The notes beneath the pieces are model-generated. The model worked only from the letters and a program-made list of their open reading frames with translations, did no database searches and was not told the origin of the DNA. DNA of 64,000 nucleotides, taken from NCBI GenBank assembly GCA_014843695.1, contig CM026400.1:18304294-18368293 (forward strand), written 5' to 3'. The position numbers were made by a program, and so were the translations under genes. This DNA comes from Archivesica marissinica (Eukaryota > Mollusca > Bivalvia > Venerida > Vesicomyidae). This document shows positions 10,622 through 24,299 of this stretch, piece after piece. How positions within the stretch are numbered: position 1 is the stretch's first letter; the number at the start of each line of letters is the position of its first letter.

Positions 10622-11621
10622 NNNNNNNNNNNNNNNNNNNNNNNNNNNNNNNNNNNNNNNNNNNNNNNNNNNNNNNNNNNNNNNNNNNNNNNNNNNNNNN
10701 NNNNNNNNNNNNNNNNNNNNNNNNNNNNNNNNNNNNNNNNNNNNNNNNNNNNNNNNNNNNNNNNNNNNNNNNNNNNNNNNNNNNNNNNNNNNNNNNNNNN
10801 NNNNNNNNNNNNNNNNNNNNNNNNNNNNNNNNNNNNNNNNNNNNNNNNNNNNNNNNNNNNNNNNNNNNNNNNNNNNNNNNNNNNNNNNNNNNNNNNNNNN
10901 NNNNNNNNNNNNNNNNNNNNNNNNNNNNNNNNNNNNNNNNNNNNNNNNNNNNNNNNNNNNNNNNNNNNNNNNNNNNNNNNNNNNNNNNNNNNNNNNNNNN
11001 NNNNNNNNNNNNNNNNNNNNNNNNNNNNNNNNNNNNNNNNNNNNNNNNNNNNNNNNNNNNNNNNNNNNNNNNNNNNNNNNNNNNNNNNNNNNNNNNNNNN
11101 NNNNNNNNNNNNNNNNNNNNNNNNNNNNNNNNNNNNNNNNNNNNNNNNNNNNNNNNNNNNNNNNNNNNNNNNNNNNNNNNNNNNNNNNNNNNNNNNNNNN
11201 NNNNNNNNNNNNNNNNNNNNNNNNNNNNNNNNNNNNNNNNNNNNNNNNNNNNNNNNNNNNNNNNNNNNNNNNNNNNNNNNNNNNNNNNNNNNNNNNNNNN
11301 NNNNNNNNNNNNNNNNNNNNNNNNNNNNNNNNNNNNNNNNNNNNNNNNNNNNNNNNNNNNNNNNNNNNNNNNNNNNNNNNNNNNNNNNNNNNNNNNNNNN
11401 NNNNNNNNNNNNNNNNNNNNNNNNNNNNNNNNNNNNNNNNNNNNNNNNNNNNNNNNNNNNNNNNNNNNNNNNNNNNNNNNNNNNNNNNNNNNNNNNNNNN
11501 NNNNNNNNNNNNNNNNNNNNNNNNNNNNNNNNNNNNNNNNNNNNNNNNNNNNNNNNNNNNNNNNNNNNNNNNNNNNNNNNNNNNNNNNNNNNNNNNNNNN
11601 NNNNNNNNNNNNNNNNNNNNN
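10622..11621. other. assembly gap (1000 N)
   Basis: Exactly 1000 N, probably a placeholder for a gap of unknown size. The left flank is inside the duplicated LINE fragment and the right flank is an 18-bp satellite, so the missing sequence should include the remaining LINE part, further 24-bp units and a change of satellite type. Confidence 0.98.
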
Positions 11622-14205
11622 AACTCTACCCTACCAATAACTCTACCCCTACCAATAACACTAACCCTACCAATAACTCTAACCCTACCAATAACTCAAC
11701 CCCTACCAATAACTCTAACCCTACCAATAACTCTACCCTACCAATAACTCTACCCCTACCAATAACTCTACCCCTACCAATAACTCTAACCCTACCAATA
11801 ACTCTACCCCTACCAATAACTCTACCACTACCAACTCTACCCCTACCAATAACCCTACCAATAACTCTAACCCTACCAATAACTCTACCCCTACCAATAA
11901 CTCTACCCCTACCAATAACCCTAACCCTACCAATAACTCTAACCCTACCAATAACTCTACCCCTACCAATAACTCTAACCCTACCAATAACTCTAACCCT
12001 ACCAATAACTCTAACCCTACCAATAACTCTACCCCTACCAATAACTCTACCTCTACCAATAACTCTAACCCTACCAATAACGCTAACCCTACCAATAACT
12101 CTACCCTACCAATAACCCTAACCCTACCAATAACTCTACCCCTACCAATAACTCTACCCCTACCAATAACTCTACCACTACCAACTCTACCCCTACCAAT
12201 AACCCTACCAATAACTCTAACCCTACCAATAACTCTACCCCTACCAATAACTCTACCCCTACCAATAACCCTAACCCTACCAATAACTCTAACCCTACCA
12301 ATAACTCTACCCCTACCAATAACTCTAACCCTACCAATAACTCTAACCCTACCAATAACGCTAACCCTACCAATAACTCTACCCCTACCAATAACTATAC
12401 CTCTACCAATAACTCTAACCCTACCAATAACGCTAACCCTACCAATAACTCTACCCTACCAATAACCCTAACCCTACCAATAACTCTACTCCTACCAATA
12501 ACTCTACCCCTACCAATAACTCTACCACTACCAACTCTACCCCTACCAATAACCCTACCAATAACTCTAACCCTACCAATAACTCTACCCCTACCAATAA
12601 CTCTACCCCTACCAATAACCCTAACCCTACCAATAACTCTAACCCTACCAATAACTCTACCCCTACCAATAACTCTAACCCTACCAATAACTCTACCCCT
12701 ACCAATAACTCTAACCCTACCAATAACTCTACCCCTACCAATAACTCTACCCTACCAATAACTCTACCCCTACCAATAACTCTAACCCTACCAATAACTC
12801 TACCCTACCAATAACTCTACCCCTACAAATAACCCTAACCCTACCAATAACTCTAACCCTACCAATAACTCTAACCATACCAATAACTCTAACCCTACCA
12901 ATAACTCTACCCTACCAATAACTCTACCCTACCAATAACTCTACCCCTACCAATAACACTAACCCTACCAATAACTCTAACCCTACCAATAACTCAACCC
13001 CTACCAATAACTCTAACCCTACCAATAACTCTACCCTACCAATAACTCTACCCCTACCAATAACTCTACCCCTACCAATAACTCTAACCCTACCAATAAC
13101 TCTACCCCTACCAATAACTCTACCTACCCCTACCAAACCCTAACCCTACCAATAACTCTACCCTACCAATAACTCTACCCCTACCAATACCCTAACCCTA
13201 CCAATAACTCTAACCCTACCAATAACTCTACCCCTACCAATAACTCTACCCTACCAATAACTCTACCCCTACCAATAACTCTAACCCTACCAATAACTCT
13301 ACCCCTACCAATAACTCTACCCCTACCAATAACTCTAACCCTACCAATAACTCTACCCTACCAATAACTCTACCCCTACCAATAACTCTACCCTACCAAT
13401 AACTCTACCCCTACCAATAACTCTAACCCTACCAATAACTCTAACCCTACCAATAACTCTACCCTACCAATAACTCTACCCTACCAATAACTCTACCCCT
13501 ACCAATAACTCTAACCCTACCAATAACTCTACCCTACCAATAACTCTACCCCTACCAATAACCCTAACCCTACCAATAACTCTAACCCTACCAATAACTC
13601 TACCCCTACCAATAACTCTACCCTACCAATAACTCTACCCCTACCAATAACTCTAACCCTACCAATAACTCTACCCCTACCAATAACTCTACCCCTACCA
13701 ATAACTCTAACCCTACCAATAACTCTAACCCTACCAATAACTCTAACCCTACCAATAACTCTACCCCTACCAATAACTCTAACCCTACCAATAACTCTAA
13801 CCCTACCAATAACTCTACCCTACCAATAACTCTAACCCTACCAATAACTCTAACCCTACCAATAACTCTAACCCTACCAATAACTCTACCCCTACCAATA
13901 ACTCTACCCCTACCAATAACTCTACCCCTACCAATAACTCTACCCCTACCAATAACTCTAACCCTACCAATAACTCTATCCCTACCAATAACTCTAACCC
14001 TACCAATAACGCTAACCCTACCAATAACTCTACCCCTACCAATAACTCTAACCCTACCAATAACTCTAACCCTACCAATAACTCAACCCCTACCAATAAC
14101 TCTAACCCTACCAATAACGCTAACCCTACCAATAACTCTAACCCTACCAATAACCCTTACTCTAACGATATCCCAAACTGTACCCATTACCCCTACCAAT
14201 AACCC
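11622..14205. repeat. 18-bp satellite array, telomere-like variants
   Basis: Roughly 140 units of aactctaaccctaccaat and aactctacccctaccaat, with 17-bp variants and longer blocks duplicated (11740-12110, 12110-12460 and 12460-12740 share the same variant order). The unit is the first 18 bases of the 24-bp satellite with two changes. On the other strand it reads ggtagggttattggtaga, rich in TAGGGTT. No genes; the small open frames (LLVGVEL repeats) are artefacts. Confidence 0.95.
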
Positions 14206-14212
14206 CTAGTGT

Positions 14213-14433
14213 ATACATATTTATTTTAGCTCGATTGCGAATCAAGTTCTTACAGCTTATATTAATCACTCCGAGACCTCATTCCTGATGGAATCCATCG
14301 CCATGAGGGAGAGAGACTGTGAAATTTAAATGCCTTGCCTAAGGGCACAATCGTAACGGCTACGACTGAGAGCGAACGCTGTTGTATTTCGCACCTGAAG
14401 CGAACGCTCTACCACTGCGCTATCACAGTCCTG
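14213..14433 (-). mobile_element. SINE family A, nearly complete
   Basis: On the minus strand the head reads tagcgcagtggtagagcg (box A), then the spacer, the body gattgtgcccttaggcaagg, and a tail ending gattcgcaatcgagctaaaa. The box B region is rearranged compared with 42138-42360. The tail abuts the 18-bp array. Confidence 0.8.
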
Positions 14434-14699
14434 TTTAATCCCTAACTTATAACACTAACGTACCAGTAAAGTGTATTCAATCCGATAGTGAAATCCAAAA
14501 TCTGGCCACAATGAGTTGGTGGTACCCAATGATATCCCTCCCTGCCTTCGAGCAGATAATAGTATATACCAGTAACAAGTGTGTTGGTACATAGGTGGAC
14601 CAGGAACCATTGAACGTGAAAATGTGCGTCTTTCTCGTTATGTGATTTAGGTTATTAAGCATGTTTATGTTTTTTTCCAATATTTACAGTTTGTACAAT
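14434..14699. other. intergenic, nothing recognised
   Basis: No gene or repeat recognised. Confidence 0.4.
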
Positions 14700-14890
14700 G
14701 CATACTATTATATGGTCACGGGTTCGAGCCCCGCTCAGTTCATGTCTCTTTACATGAACACGTTAGCAGTATCTTAGGAAGGTTGGTACAAGTACTGGTT
14801 AACCGCTGGAGCCTGCCCAGGAAACGTGTTAGGCAACTGTCCGCAGGCGATATAGCCCGAAATGGTGCGATGATGGTTAAACAAACAGCA
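14700..14890 (+). mobile_element. SINE family E
   Basis: tRNA-like box B (gggttcgagccccgctca), then tactggttaaccgctggagc and ctgcccagg. The same order is found at 43100-43230 (+) and 50965-51105 (-), showing a dispersed tRNA-derived family. The head upstream of box B is not recognisable. Confidence 0.6.
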
Positions 14891-14963
14891 AAACAATATA
14901 CACATTCTATAAATATTCATAACTATGTCCCGCATAATTCCAGATAATACATAAATCTGCATT

Positions 14964-15176
14964 TATTAGTCATTTTAGATGTTGGAGGATAGTGCATGAT
15001 ACAGAGACCCATTCCAGAATCTCCTCTGGTTCGTTTACGTGCAGTGTTATGCACCGACACGAGACCTCGGTTTAACGTCTCATCTGAAAGACTGTTAATT
15101 TTATTAGGGTCAGACGGGGGATCGAACCTGCGATCCCTGGATTAGCAGTCCAGCGTGTTACCACTGAACTACATAT
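14964..15176 (-). mobile_element. SINE family B, 3'-truncated
   Basis: Minus-strand copy with an intact head (box B in complement ggggatcgaacctgc; anticodon loop altered to ctgctaa) and the gatgggacgttaaacc-type body, lacking the final tagcgacgataaataaa end. Confidence 0.8.
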
Positions 15177-15472
15177 GTCAGAATGGTGCGATGAAGGCTT
15201 AGAGCCCGCCCGACTATACAAATTCTATAAATAATCATATCCAGATAATACATAAATGTGCATGCTATATGCTGTAACACACGTGGTACATGTGTACATG
15301 GTAATCGAGCTCCAGCGTGTGTACGTTCTCTCACAGAACGGGTTGAGAAGATTGAATTAAAGATAAAGCACCACATGCCTGAATTTCTTGCATGCGAGAT
15401 ATATTGTTCATAGAATTATTTAAGTTTATAAATGTGTGTCTACATGTACATATCGAACGGATGGTTGACTAT
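15177..15472. other. intergenic, nothing recognised
   Basis: About 300 bases without a supported gene or repeat. Confidence 0.4.
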
Positions 15473-18400
15473 GCATTCTAGAGATTGTCTTTGCTTAAAT
15501 ATGCATTATAGAGATTGTCTTTGTGTAAATATGCATTATAGAGATGGTCTTTGTGTAAATATGCATTATAGAGGTGGTCTTTGTGTAAATATGCATTATA
15601 GAGAGTGTCTTTGTGTAAATATGCATTATAGAGATTGTCTTTGTGTAAATATGGATTATAGAGATGGTCTTTGTGTAAATATGCATAATAGAGATGGTCT
15701 TTGTGTAAATATGCATTATAGAGATTGTCTTTGTGTAAATATGCATTACAGAGAGTGTCTTTGTGTAAATATGCATTATAGAGATGGTCTTTGTGTAAAT
15801 ATGCATTATAGAGATGGTCTTTGTGTAAATATGCATTATAGAGATTGTCTTTGTGTAAATATGCATTATAGAGATGGTCTTTGTGTAAATATGTATTATA
15901 GAGATGGTCTTTGTGTAAATATGCATTATATAGATTGTCTTTGTGTAAATATGCATTATATAGATTGTCTTTGTGTAACTATGCATTATAGAGATGGTCT
16001 TTGTGTAAATATGCATTATAGAGATGGTCTTTGTGTAAATATGCATTATAGAGATGGTCTTTGTGTAAATATGCATTATAGAGATGGTCTTTGTGTAAAT
16101 ATGCATTATAGAGATTGTCTTTGTGTAAATATGCATTATAGAGATGGTCTTTGTGTAAATATGCATTATAGAGATGGTCTTTGTGTAAATATGCATTATA
16201 GAGATGGTCTTTGTGTAAATATGCATTATAGAGATGGTCTTTGTGTAAATATGCATTATAGAGATTGTCTTTGTGTAAATATGCATTATAGAGATTGTCT
16301 TTGTGTAAATATGCATTATAGAGATTGTCTTTGTGTAAATATGCATTATAGAGATGGTCTTTGTGTAAATATGCATTATAGAGATGGTCTTTGTGTAAAT
16401 ATACATTAAAGAGACGGTATTTGTGTAAATATGCATTATAGAGATGGTCTTTGTGTAAATATGCATTATAGAGATGGTCTTTGTGTAAATATGCATTATA
16501 GAGATGGTCTTTGTGTAAATATGCATAATAGTGATGGTCTTTGTGTATATATGCATTATAGAGATTTACTTTGTGTAAATATGCATTATAGAGATTGTCT
16601 TTGTGTAAATATGCATTATAGAGATAGTCTTTGTGTAAATATGCATTATAGAGATGGTCTTTGTGTAAATATGCATTATAGAGATGGTCTTTGTGTAAAT
16701 ATGCATTATAGAGATGGTCTTTGTGTAAATATGCATTATAGAGATGGTCTTTGTGTAAATATGCATTATAGAGATGGTCTTTGTGTAAATATGCATTATA
16801 GAGATGGTCTTTGTGTAAATATGCATAATAGAGATTGTCTTTGCTTAAATATGCATTATAGAGATGGTCTGTGTGTAAATATGCATTATAGAGATGGTCT
16901 TTGTGTAAATATGCATTATAGAGATGGTCTTTGTGTAAATATGCATAATAGAGATTGTCTTTGCTTAAATATGCATTATAGAGATGGTCTTTGTGTACAT
17001 ATGCATTATAGAGATGGTCTTTGTGTAAATATGCATTATAGAGATGGTCTTTGTGTAAATATGCATTATAGAGATTGTCTTTGTGTAAATATGCATTATA
17101 GAGATGGTCTTTGTGTAAATATGTATTATAGAGATGGTCTTTGTGTAAATATGCATTATATAGATTGTCTTTGTGTAAATATGCATTATATAGATTGTCT
17201 TTGTGTAACTATGCATTATAGAGATGGTCTTTGTGTAAATATGCATTATAGAGATGGTCTTTGTGTAAATATGCATTATAGAGATGGTCTTTGTGTAAAT
17301 ATGCATTATAGAGATGGTCTTTGTGTAAATATGCATTATAGAGATTGTCTTTGTGTAAATATGCATTATAGAGATGGTCTTTGTGTAAATATGCATTATA
17401 GAGATGGTCTTTGTGTAAATATGCATTATAGAGATGGTCTTTGTGTAAATATGCATTATAGAGATGGTCTTTGTGTAAATATGCATGGTCTTTGTGTAAA
17501 TATGCATTATAGAGATTGTCTTTGTGTAAATATGCATTATAGAGATTGTCTTTGTGTAAATATGCATTATAGAGATTGTCTTTGTGTAAATATGCATTAT
17601 AGAGATGGTCTTTGTGTAAATATGCATTATAGAGATGGTCTTTGTGTAAATATACATTAAAGAGACGGTCTTTGTGTAAATATGCATTATAGAGATGGTC
17701 TTTGTGTAAATATGCATTATAGAGATGGTCTTTGTGTAAATATGCATTATAGAGATGGTCTTTGTGTAAATATGCATTATAGAGATTGTCTTTGTGTAAA
17801 TATGCATTATAGAGATTGTCTTTGTGTAAATATGCATTATAGAGATTGTCTTTGTGTAAATATGCATTATAGAGATGGTCTTTGTGTAAATATGCATTAT
17901 AGAGATGGTCTTTGTGTAAATATACATTAAAGAGACGGTCTTTGTGTAAATATGCATTATAGAGATGGTCTTTGTGTAAATATGCATTATAGAGATGGTC
18001 TTTGTGTAAATATGCATAATAGAGATTGTCTTTGCTTAAATATGCATTATAGAGATGGTCTTTGTGTAAATATGCATTATAGAGATGGTCTTTGTGTAAA
18101 TATGCATTAGAGAGATGGTCTTTGTGTAAATATGCATAATAGAGATTGTCTTTGCTTAAATATGCATTATAGAGATGGTCTTTGTGTACATATGCATTAT
18201 AGAGATGGTCTTTGTGTAATTATGCATTATAGAGATGGTTTTTGTGTAAATATGCATTATAGCGATGGTCTTTGTGTAAATATGCATTATAGAGATGGTC
18301 TTTGTGTAAATATGCATTATAGAGATGGTCTTTGTGTAAATATACATTATAGAGATTTACTTTGTGTAAATGTGCATTATAGAGATGGTCTTTGTGTAAA

Positions 18401-18573
18401 TATGCATTATAGAGATGGTATTTGTGTAAATATGCATTATAGAGATGGTCTTTGTGTAAATATGCATTATAGAGATTTACTTTGTGTAAATATGCATCAT
18501 AGAGATGGTCTTTGTGTAAATGTGCATCATAGAGATGGTCTTTGTGTAAATGTGCATTATAGAGATGGTCTTT
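15473..18573. repeat. 30-bp minisatellite array
   Basis: About 103 units of the period-30 motif tttgtgtaaatatgcattat + agagatggtc. Marker variants (atgtattata, tatagattg, gtaactatgc, acattaaagagacgg) recur in the same order 1230 bp (41 units) apart, so a large block was duplicated. A shortened unit lies near 17485. ORFs of 325-409 codons on + and 350 codons on - follow from the period and are not believed to be genes. Confidence 0.97.
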
Positions 18574-18915
18574 CGTTTTGTAGCCTAGTATACAATATAG
18601 TAACCACATTACTAGATTTCCTTGTCCACACGATCAATGAATTCCCGACTTAACGGGAATCCCCGATATCATGATAATCGACGATTGTACGAAGCTGATT
18701 TGCTTAGAATCTGGAATTCCTAAAAGGATCTTTCACATTTGTCAGTTATTACATTAAGTTGGTGCATTACTATCGATATGCTTAGTAAATTCTGTGTATT
18801 GCTGTATCTAAGCTGATTTCAGATTTCATACTTATTTTCCAGATACCCGTATACGTCATATCTGCACATTGTTATATAGATTTATTGTCATTAATTGTAC
18901 CACTCCCATTTTCTA
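18574..18915. other. intergenic spacer between two arrays
   Basis: No gene or repeat recognised. Confidence 0.45.
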
Positions 18916-21900
18916 CTCTACTAGACAAGTACATTATATCATCATATTCCATAACATAGTATATATAGGTTATCTACTAGACAAGTACATATATCATCAT
19001 ATTCCATAACATAGTATATATAGGTTATCTACTAGACAAGTACATTATATCATCATATTCCATAACATAGTATATATAGTTTCTCTACTAGACAAGTACA
19101 TTATATCATCATATTCCATAACATATTATATATAGGTTATCTACTAGACAAGTACATTATATCATCATATTCCATAACATAGTATATATAGGTTATCTAC
19201 TAGACAAGTACATTATATCATCATATTCCATAACATAGTATATATAGTTTCTCTACTAGACAAGTACATTATATCATCATATTCCATAACATATTATATA
19301 TAGGTTATCTACTAGACAAGTACATTATATCATCATATTCCATAACATAGTATATATAGGTTATCTACTAGACAAGTACATATATCATCATATTCCATAA
19401 CATAGTATATATAGGTTATCTACTAGACAAGTACATTATATCATCATATTCCATAACATAGTATATATAGTTTCTCTACTAGACAAGTACATTATATCAT
19501 CATATTCCATAACATATTATATATAGGTTATCTACTAGACAAGTACATTATATCATCATATTCCATAACATAGTATATATAGGTTATCTACTAGACAAGT
19601 ACATTATATCATCATATTCCATAACATAGTATATATAGGTTATCTACTAGACAAGTACATATATCATCATATTCCATAACATATTATATATAGGTTATCT
19701 ACTAGACAAGTACATATATCATCATATTCCATAACATAGTATATATAGTTTATCTACTAGACAAGTACATTATATCATCATATTCCATAACATAGTATAT
19801 ATAGGTTATCTACTAGACAAGTACATTATATCATCATATTCCATAACATAGTATATATAGGTTATCTACTAGACAAGTACATATATCATCATATTCCATA
19901 ACATAGTATATATAGGTTATCTACTAGACAAGTACATATATCATCATATTCCATAACATAGTATATATAGGTTATCTACTAGACAAGTCCATATATCATC
20001 ATATTCCATAACATAGTATATATAGGTTATCTACTAGACAAGTACATTATATCATCATATTCCATAACATAGTATATATAGGTTATCTACTAGACAAGTA
20101 CATTATATCATCATATTCCATAACATAGTATATATAGGTTATCTACTAGACAAGTACATTATATCATCATATTCCATAACATAGTATATATAGGTTATCT
20201 ACTAGACAAGTACATATATCATCATATTCCATAACATAGTATATATAGGTTATCTACTAGACAAGTACATATATCATCATATTCCATAACATAGTATATA
20301 TAGGTTATCTACTAGACAAGTACATATATCATCATATTCCATAACATAGTATATATAGGTTATCTACTAGACAAGTACATTATATCATCATATTCCATAA
20401 CATAGTATATATAGGTTATCTACTAGACAAGTACATTATATCATCATATTCCATAACATAGTATATATAGGTTATCTACTAGACAAGTACATTATATCAT
20501 CATATTCCATAACATAGTATATATAGGTTATCTACTAGACAAGTCCATATATCATCATATTCCATAACATAGTATATATAGGTTATCTACTAGACAAGTA
20601 CATTATATCATCATATTCCATAACATAGTATATATAGGTTATCTACTAGACAAGTACATTATATCATCATATTCCATAACATAGTATATATAGGTTATCT
20701 ACTAGACAAGTACATTATATCATCATATTCCATAACATAGTATATATAGGTTATCTACTAGCCAAGTACATATATCATCATATTCCATAACATAGTATAT
20801 ATAGGTTATCTACTAGACAAGTACATTATATCATCATATTCCATAACATAGTATATATAGGTTATCTACTAGACAAGTACATTATATCATCATATTCCAT
20901 AACATAGTATATATAGGTTATCTACTAGACAAGTACATTATATCATCATATTCCATAACATAGTATATATAGTTTCTCTACTAGACAAGTACATTATATC
21001 ATCATATTCCATAACATAGTATATATAGTTTCTCTACTAGACAAGTACATTATATCATCATATTCCATAACATAGTATATATAGTTTCTCTACTAGACAA
21101 GTACATTATATCATCATATTCCATAACATAGTATATATAGGTTATCTACTAGCCAAGTACATATATCATCATATTCCATAACATATTATATATAGGTTAT
21201 CTACTAGCCAAGTACATATATCATCATATTCCATAACATATTATATATAGGTTATCTACTAGCCAAGTACATATATCATCATATTCCATAACATAGTATA
21301 TATAGTTTCTCTACTAGACAAGTACATTATATCATCATATTCCATAACATAGTATATATAGTTTCTCTACTAGACAAGTACATTATATCATCATATTCCA
21401 TAACATAGTATATATAGGTTATCTACTAGCCAAGTACATATATCATCATATTCCATAACATATTATATATAGGTTATCTACTAGCCAAGTACATATATCA
21501 TCATATTCCATAACATATTATATATAGGTTATCTACTAGCCAAGTACATATATCATCATATTCCATAACATAGTATATATAGTTTATCTACTAGACAAGT
21601 ACATATATCATCATATTCCATAACATAGTATATATAGTTTATCTACTAGCCAAGTACATATATCATCATATTCCATAACATATTATATATAGTTTATCTA
21701 CTAGCCAAGTACATATTATCATCATATTCCATAGCATATTATATATAGTTTATCTACTAGCCAATTCCATATATCATCATATTCCATAACATATTATATA
21801 TAGTTTCTCTACTATACAATTCCATATATCATCATATTCCATAACATATTATATATAGTTTCTCTACTATACAATTCCATATATCATCATATTCCATAAC

Positions 21901-22363
21901 ATATTATATATAGTTTCTCTACTATACAATTCCATATATCATCATATTCCATAACATATTATATATAGTTTCTCTACTATACAATTCCATATATCATCAT
22001 ATTCCATAACATATTATATATAGTTTCTCTACTATACAATTCCATATATCATCATATTCCATAACATATTATATATAGTTTCTCTACTATACAATTCCAT
22101 ATATCATCATATTCCATAACATATTATATATAGTTTCTCTACTATACAATTCCATATATCATCATATTCCATAACATATTATATATAGTTTCTCTACTAT
22201 ACAATTCCATATATCATCATATTCCATAACATATTATATATAGTTTCTCTACTATACAATTCCATATATCATCATATTCCATAACATATTATATATAGTT
22301 TCTCTACTATACAATTCCATATATCATCATATTCCATAACATATTATATATAGTTTCTCTACT
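18916..22363. repeat. 56-bp satellite array
   Basis: About 61 units of 54 or 56 bp that start ctactagacaagtacattat and continue atcatcatattccataacat. Variant classes are ordered along the array: ctagacaagtac units dominate to about 21100, ctagccaagtac units alternate to about 21770, and ctatacaattcc units are homogeneous at the end. That gradient is typical of local unit amplification. Very AT-rich with no open frame. Confidence 0.97.
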
Positions 22364-22680
22364 AGATGTTGATGCAGACGATAAGTTCCTGTGGATTGAT
22401 GTTTATGCAGACTATAGGTTCCTGTGGATTGATGTTTATGCAGACTATAGGTTCCTGTGGATTTATGTTGATGCAGACTATAGGTTCCTGTGGATTTATG
22501 TTGATGGAGACTATAGGTTCCTGTGGATTTATGTTGATGCAGACTATAGGTTCCTGTGGATTGATGTTTATGCAGACTATAGGTTCCTGTGGATTTATGT
22601 TGATGCAGACTATAGGTTCCTGTGGATTTATGTTGATGGAGACTATAGGTTCCTGTGGATCGATGTTGGTGGAGACGGTC
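22364..22680. repeat. 33-bp minisatellite array
   Basis: About nine units of period 33 around gactataggttcctgtggat, with gttgatgcag or gtttatgcag between. It joins the 56-bp array directly. The small frames on both strands are a consequence of the period. Confidence 0.93.
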
Positions 22681-22942
22681 CATATCTGGTGCATAGATAT
22701 ACAATGAGTCAGAATTTAAGGAGTGTTTGGAAGATGGAACAATTGGGATTCCGTGCCTATCGATGATCATGCCATACTTCCTCCTAGGTGATGACGCATT
22801 TGTGTTGACGTGTCATCATCGTTATTATGGAGCTCGATCCCCACTGCACTGGTCTCTACAGGCTGTGCCACTCTCAGGTCTCTAAGTGTACAATATCTGT
22901 AACACTACTATACATGTATATAATAATAATCTATATTAATCT

Positions 22943-23190
22943 TGGCTGTCCGATTAGCGCAGTGGTTAGCGCAGTGGGTTAGCGCTCTCGCTTCTCACCA
23001 ATGCAACCCTGGTTCGATCATCGGACCGGGAAGTATGTGAGATGGTATGGTTGTCGCAGGATCGGACAGGTGGGTTTTCTCCGGGTACTCCGGTTTCCTC
23101 CCACACGAATGACAACATATACGCTTTCATCCATGCCAACGAGAGTGATTAATATAAATTGTTAAAACTTGCTTTGCAATCGTTAAAAAA
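22943..23190 (+). mobile_element. SINE family C, full length
   Basis: tRNA-derived head with box A (tagcgcagtgg, partly duplicated) and box B (ggttcgatcat), body gtgagatggtatggttgtcg and ctccggtttcctcccacac, and tail ttgctttgcaatcgttaaaa. The tail resembles that of family A. Other copies: 57540-57768 (-) and the fragments at 31228-31455. Confidence 0.8.
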
Positions 23191-23360
23191 AATATAATAA
23201 TCTATCCCTTAGTGTAGTTGACTCGTGTAACATTACTAGCCTGGAAATAGGCGTTCATATATTTTACCTGGTCATTCATATAAATATATTTGCCAGAGAA
23301 ATCGACAGATTGGAACCAAGGCTATAACTTTACAAATAAAAGAGTAGTTCATATACACGC

Positions 23361-23432
23361 ACTAGTCTCTTCAGGAGGCATTGCTCATATCGGTAACAGG
23401 TAGCGACGATAAATAAACGTAAAACACACTCG
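23361..23432 (+). mobile_element. SINE family B, 3' end only
   Basis: Matches only the last 70 bases of family B (ctcttcaggagg ... tagcgacgataaataaacgt). Confidence 0.65.
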
Positions 23433-23462
23433 CACTATTTGGACGGACACAGTACACACCTC

Positions 23463-23670
23463 GTCGATCCCGCGTCTGACCGTAATAACATATTTCAAAT
23501 GGGACGTTAAACCGAGGTCTCGTGTCGGTGCTTTACACCGTGCACGTAAAAGAACCAGAGGAGACTCTATGTCTGTATCATTGCACTATCCTCCAAACAT
23601 CTAAACTGGCTAATCTCGTCAGGAGGCGTCGCTCATATGGGCAACCGGTAGCGACGATAAATAAACGTCT
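23463..23670 (+). mobile_element. SINE family B, head truncated
   Basis: Starts at the box B region (cgatcccgcgtctgac) and runs to tagcgacgataaataaacgt. It lies head-on to the inverted copy at 23676, making a long inverted repeat. Confidence 0.75.
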
Positions 23671-23675
23671 CCTAA

Positions 23676-23849
23676 ATAAGAGTCTCATCTGGTTTTTTTA
23701 CGTGCACGGTGTAAAGCACCGACACGAGACCTTGGTTTAACGTCCATCTGAAAAGACTGTTAATTTTATTAGAGTCAGATGGAGGATCTAACCTGCGATC
23801 CCTGGATTACCAGTCCAGCGTGTTACCACTGGACTACAGATCAGTCTGT
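23676..23849 (-). mobile_element. SINE family B, 3'-truncated, inverted
   Basis: Minus-strand copy with intact tRNA head (anticodon loop complement ttaccag) and body up to the ctgg(a)gactct region. Adjacent and inverted relative to 23463-23670. Confidence 0.78.
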
Positions 23850-24033
23850 TAATATAAAACAAAAACAAGCAGATGCCTACTTTATCAAGTTTATCACTCG
23901 CCCGAACAATTTGAGTATAGCGCATAGACTGTAACAAGCATATAACAGGTACTCAAAGTTTCCATAGAAATATAATATTCAAGAGCACAAGGCAAATTAG
24001 AAAACGATGTGTTATAAATATTGTGCACATAAC

Positions 24034-24290
24034 CACGCGAAGCTCGATCTCCCCGTCTGGCCCTAATATAATTAAAAGTCTTTCAGATGGGACGTTAAAT
24101 CGAGGTCTCGTCACGGTGCTGTACACCGTGCACGTAAAAGAATCAGAGGATACTCTGGAATGGGTCTCTGTCTGTATCATTACACTATCCTCGCACTATC
24201 CTCCAAAATCTAAGATTACTAATCTATTCAGGAGTCGTCGCTCATATGGGCAACCGGTAGCGACGATAAATGAACGTAAAACACACACCT
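24034..24290 (+). mobile_element. SINE family B, head truncated
   Basis: Begins at tcgatctccccgtctggccc and keeps the whole body and 3' end. The phrase cactatcctcgcactatcct shows a short internal duplication. Confidence 0.78.
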
Positions 24291-24299
24291 CGCGAAGCA

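Noticed and set aside
15432..18653. ORFs of 325-409 codons in the 30-bp array
   Set aside because: Same reason: period divisible by three, open on both strands, no non-repeat domain.
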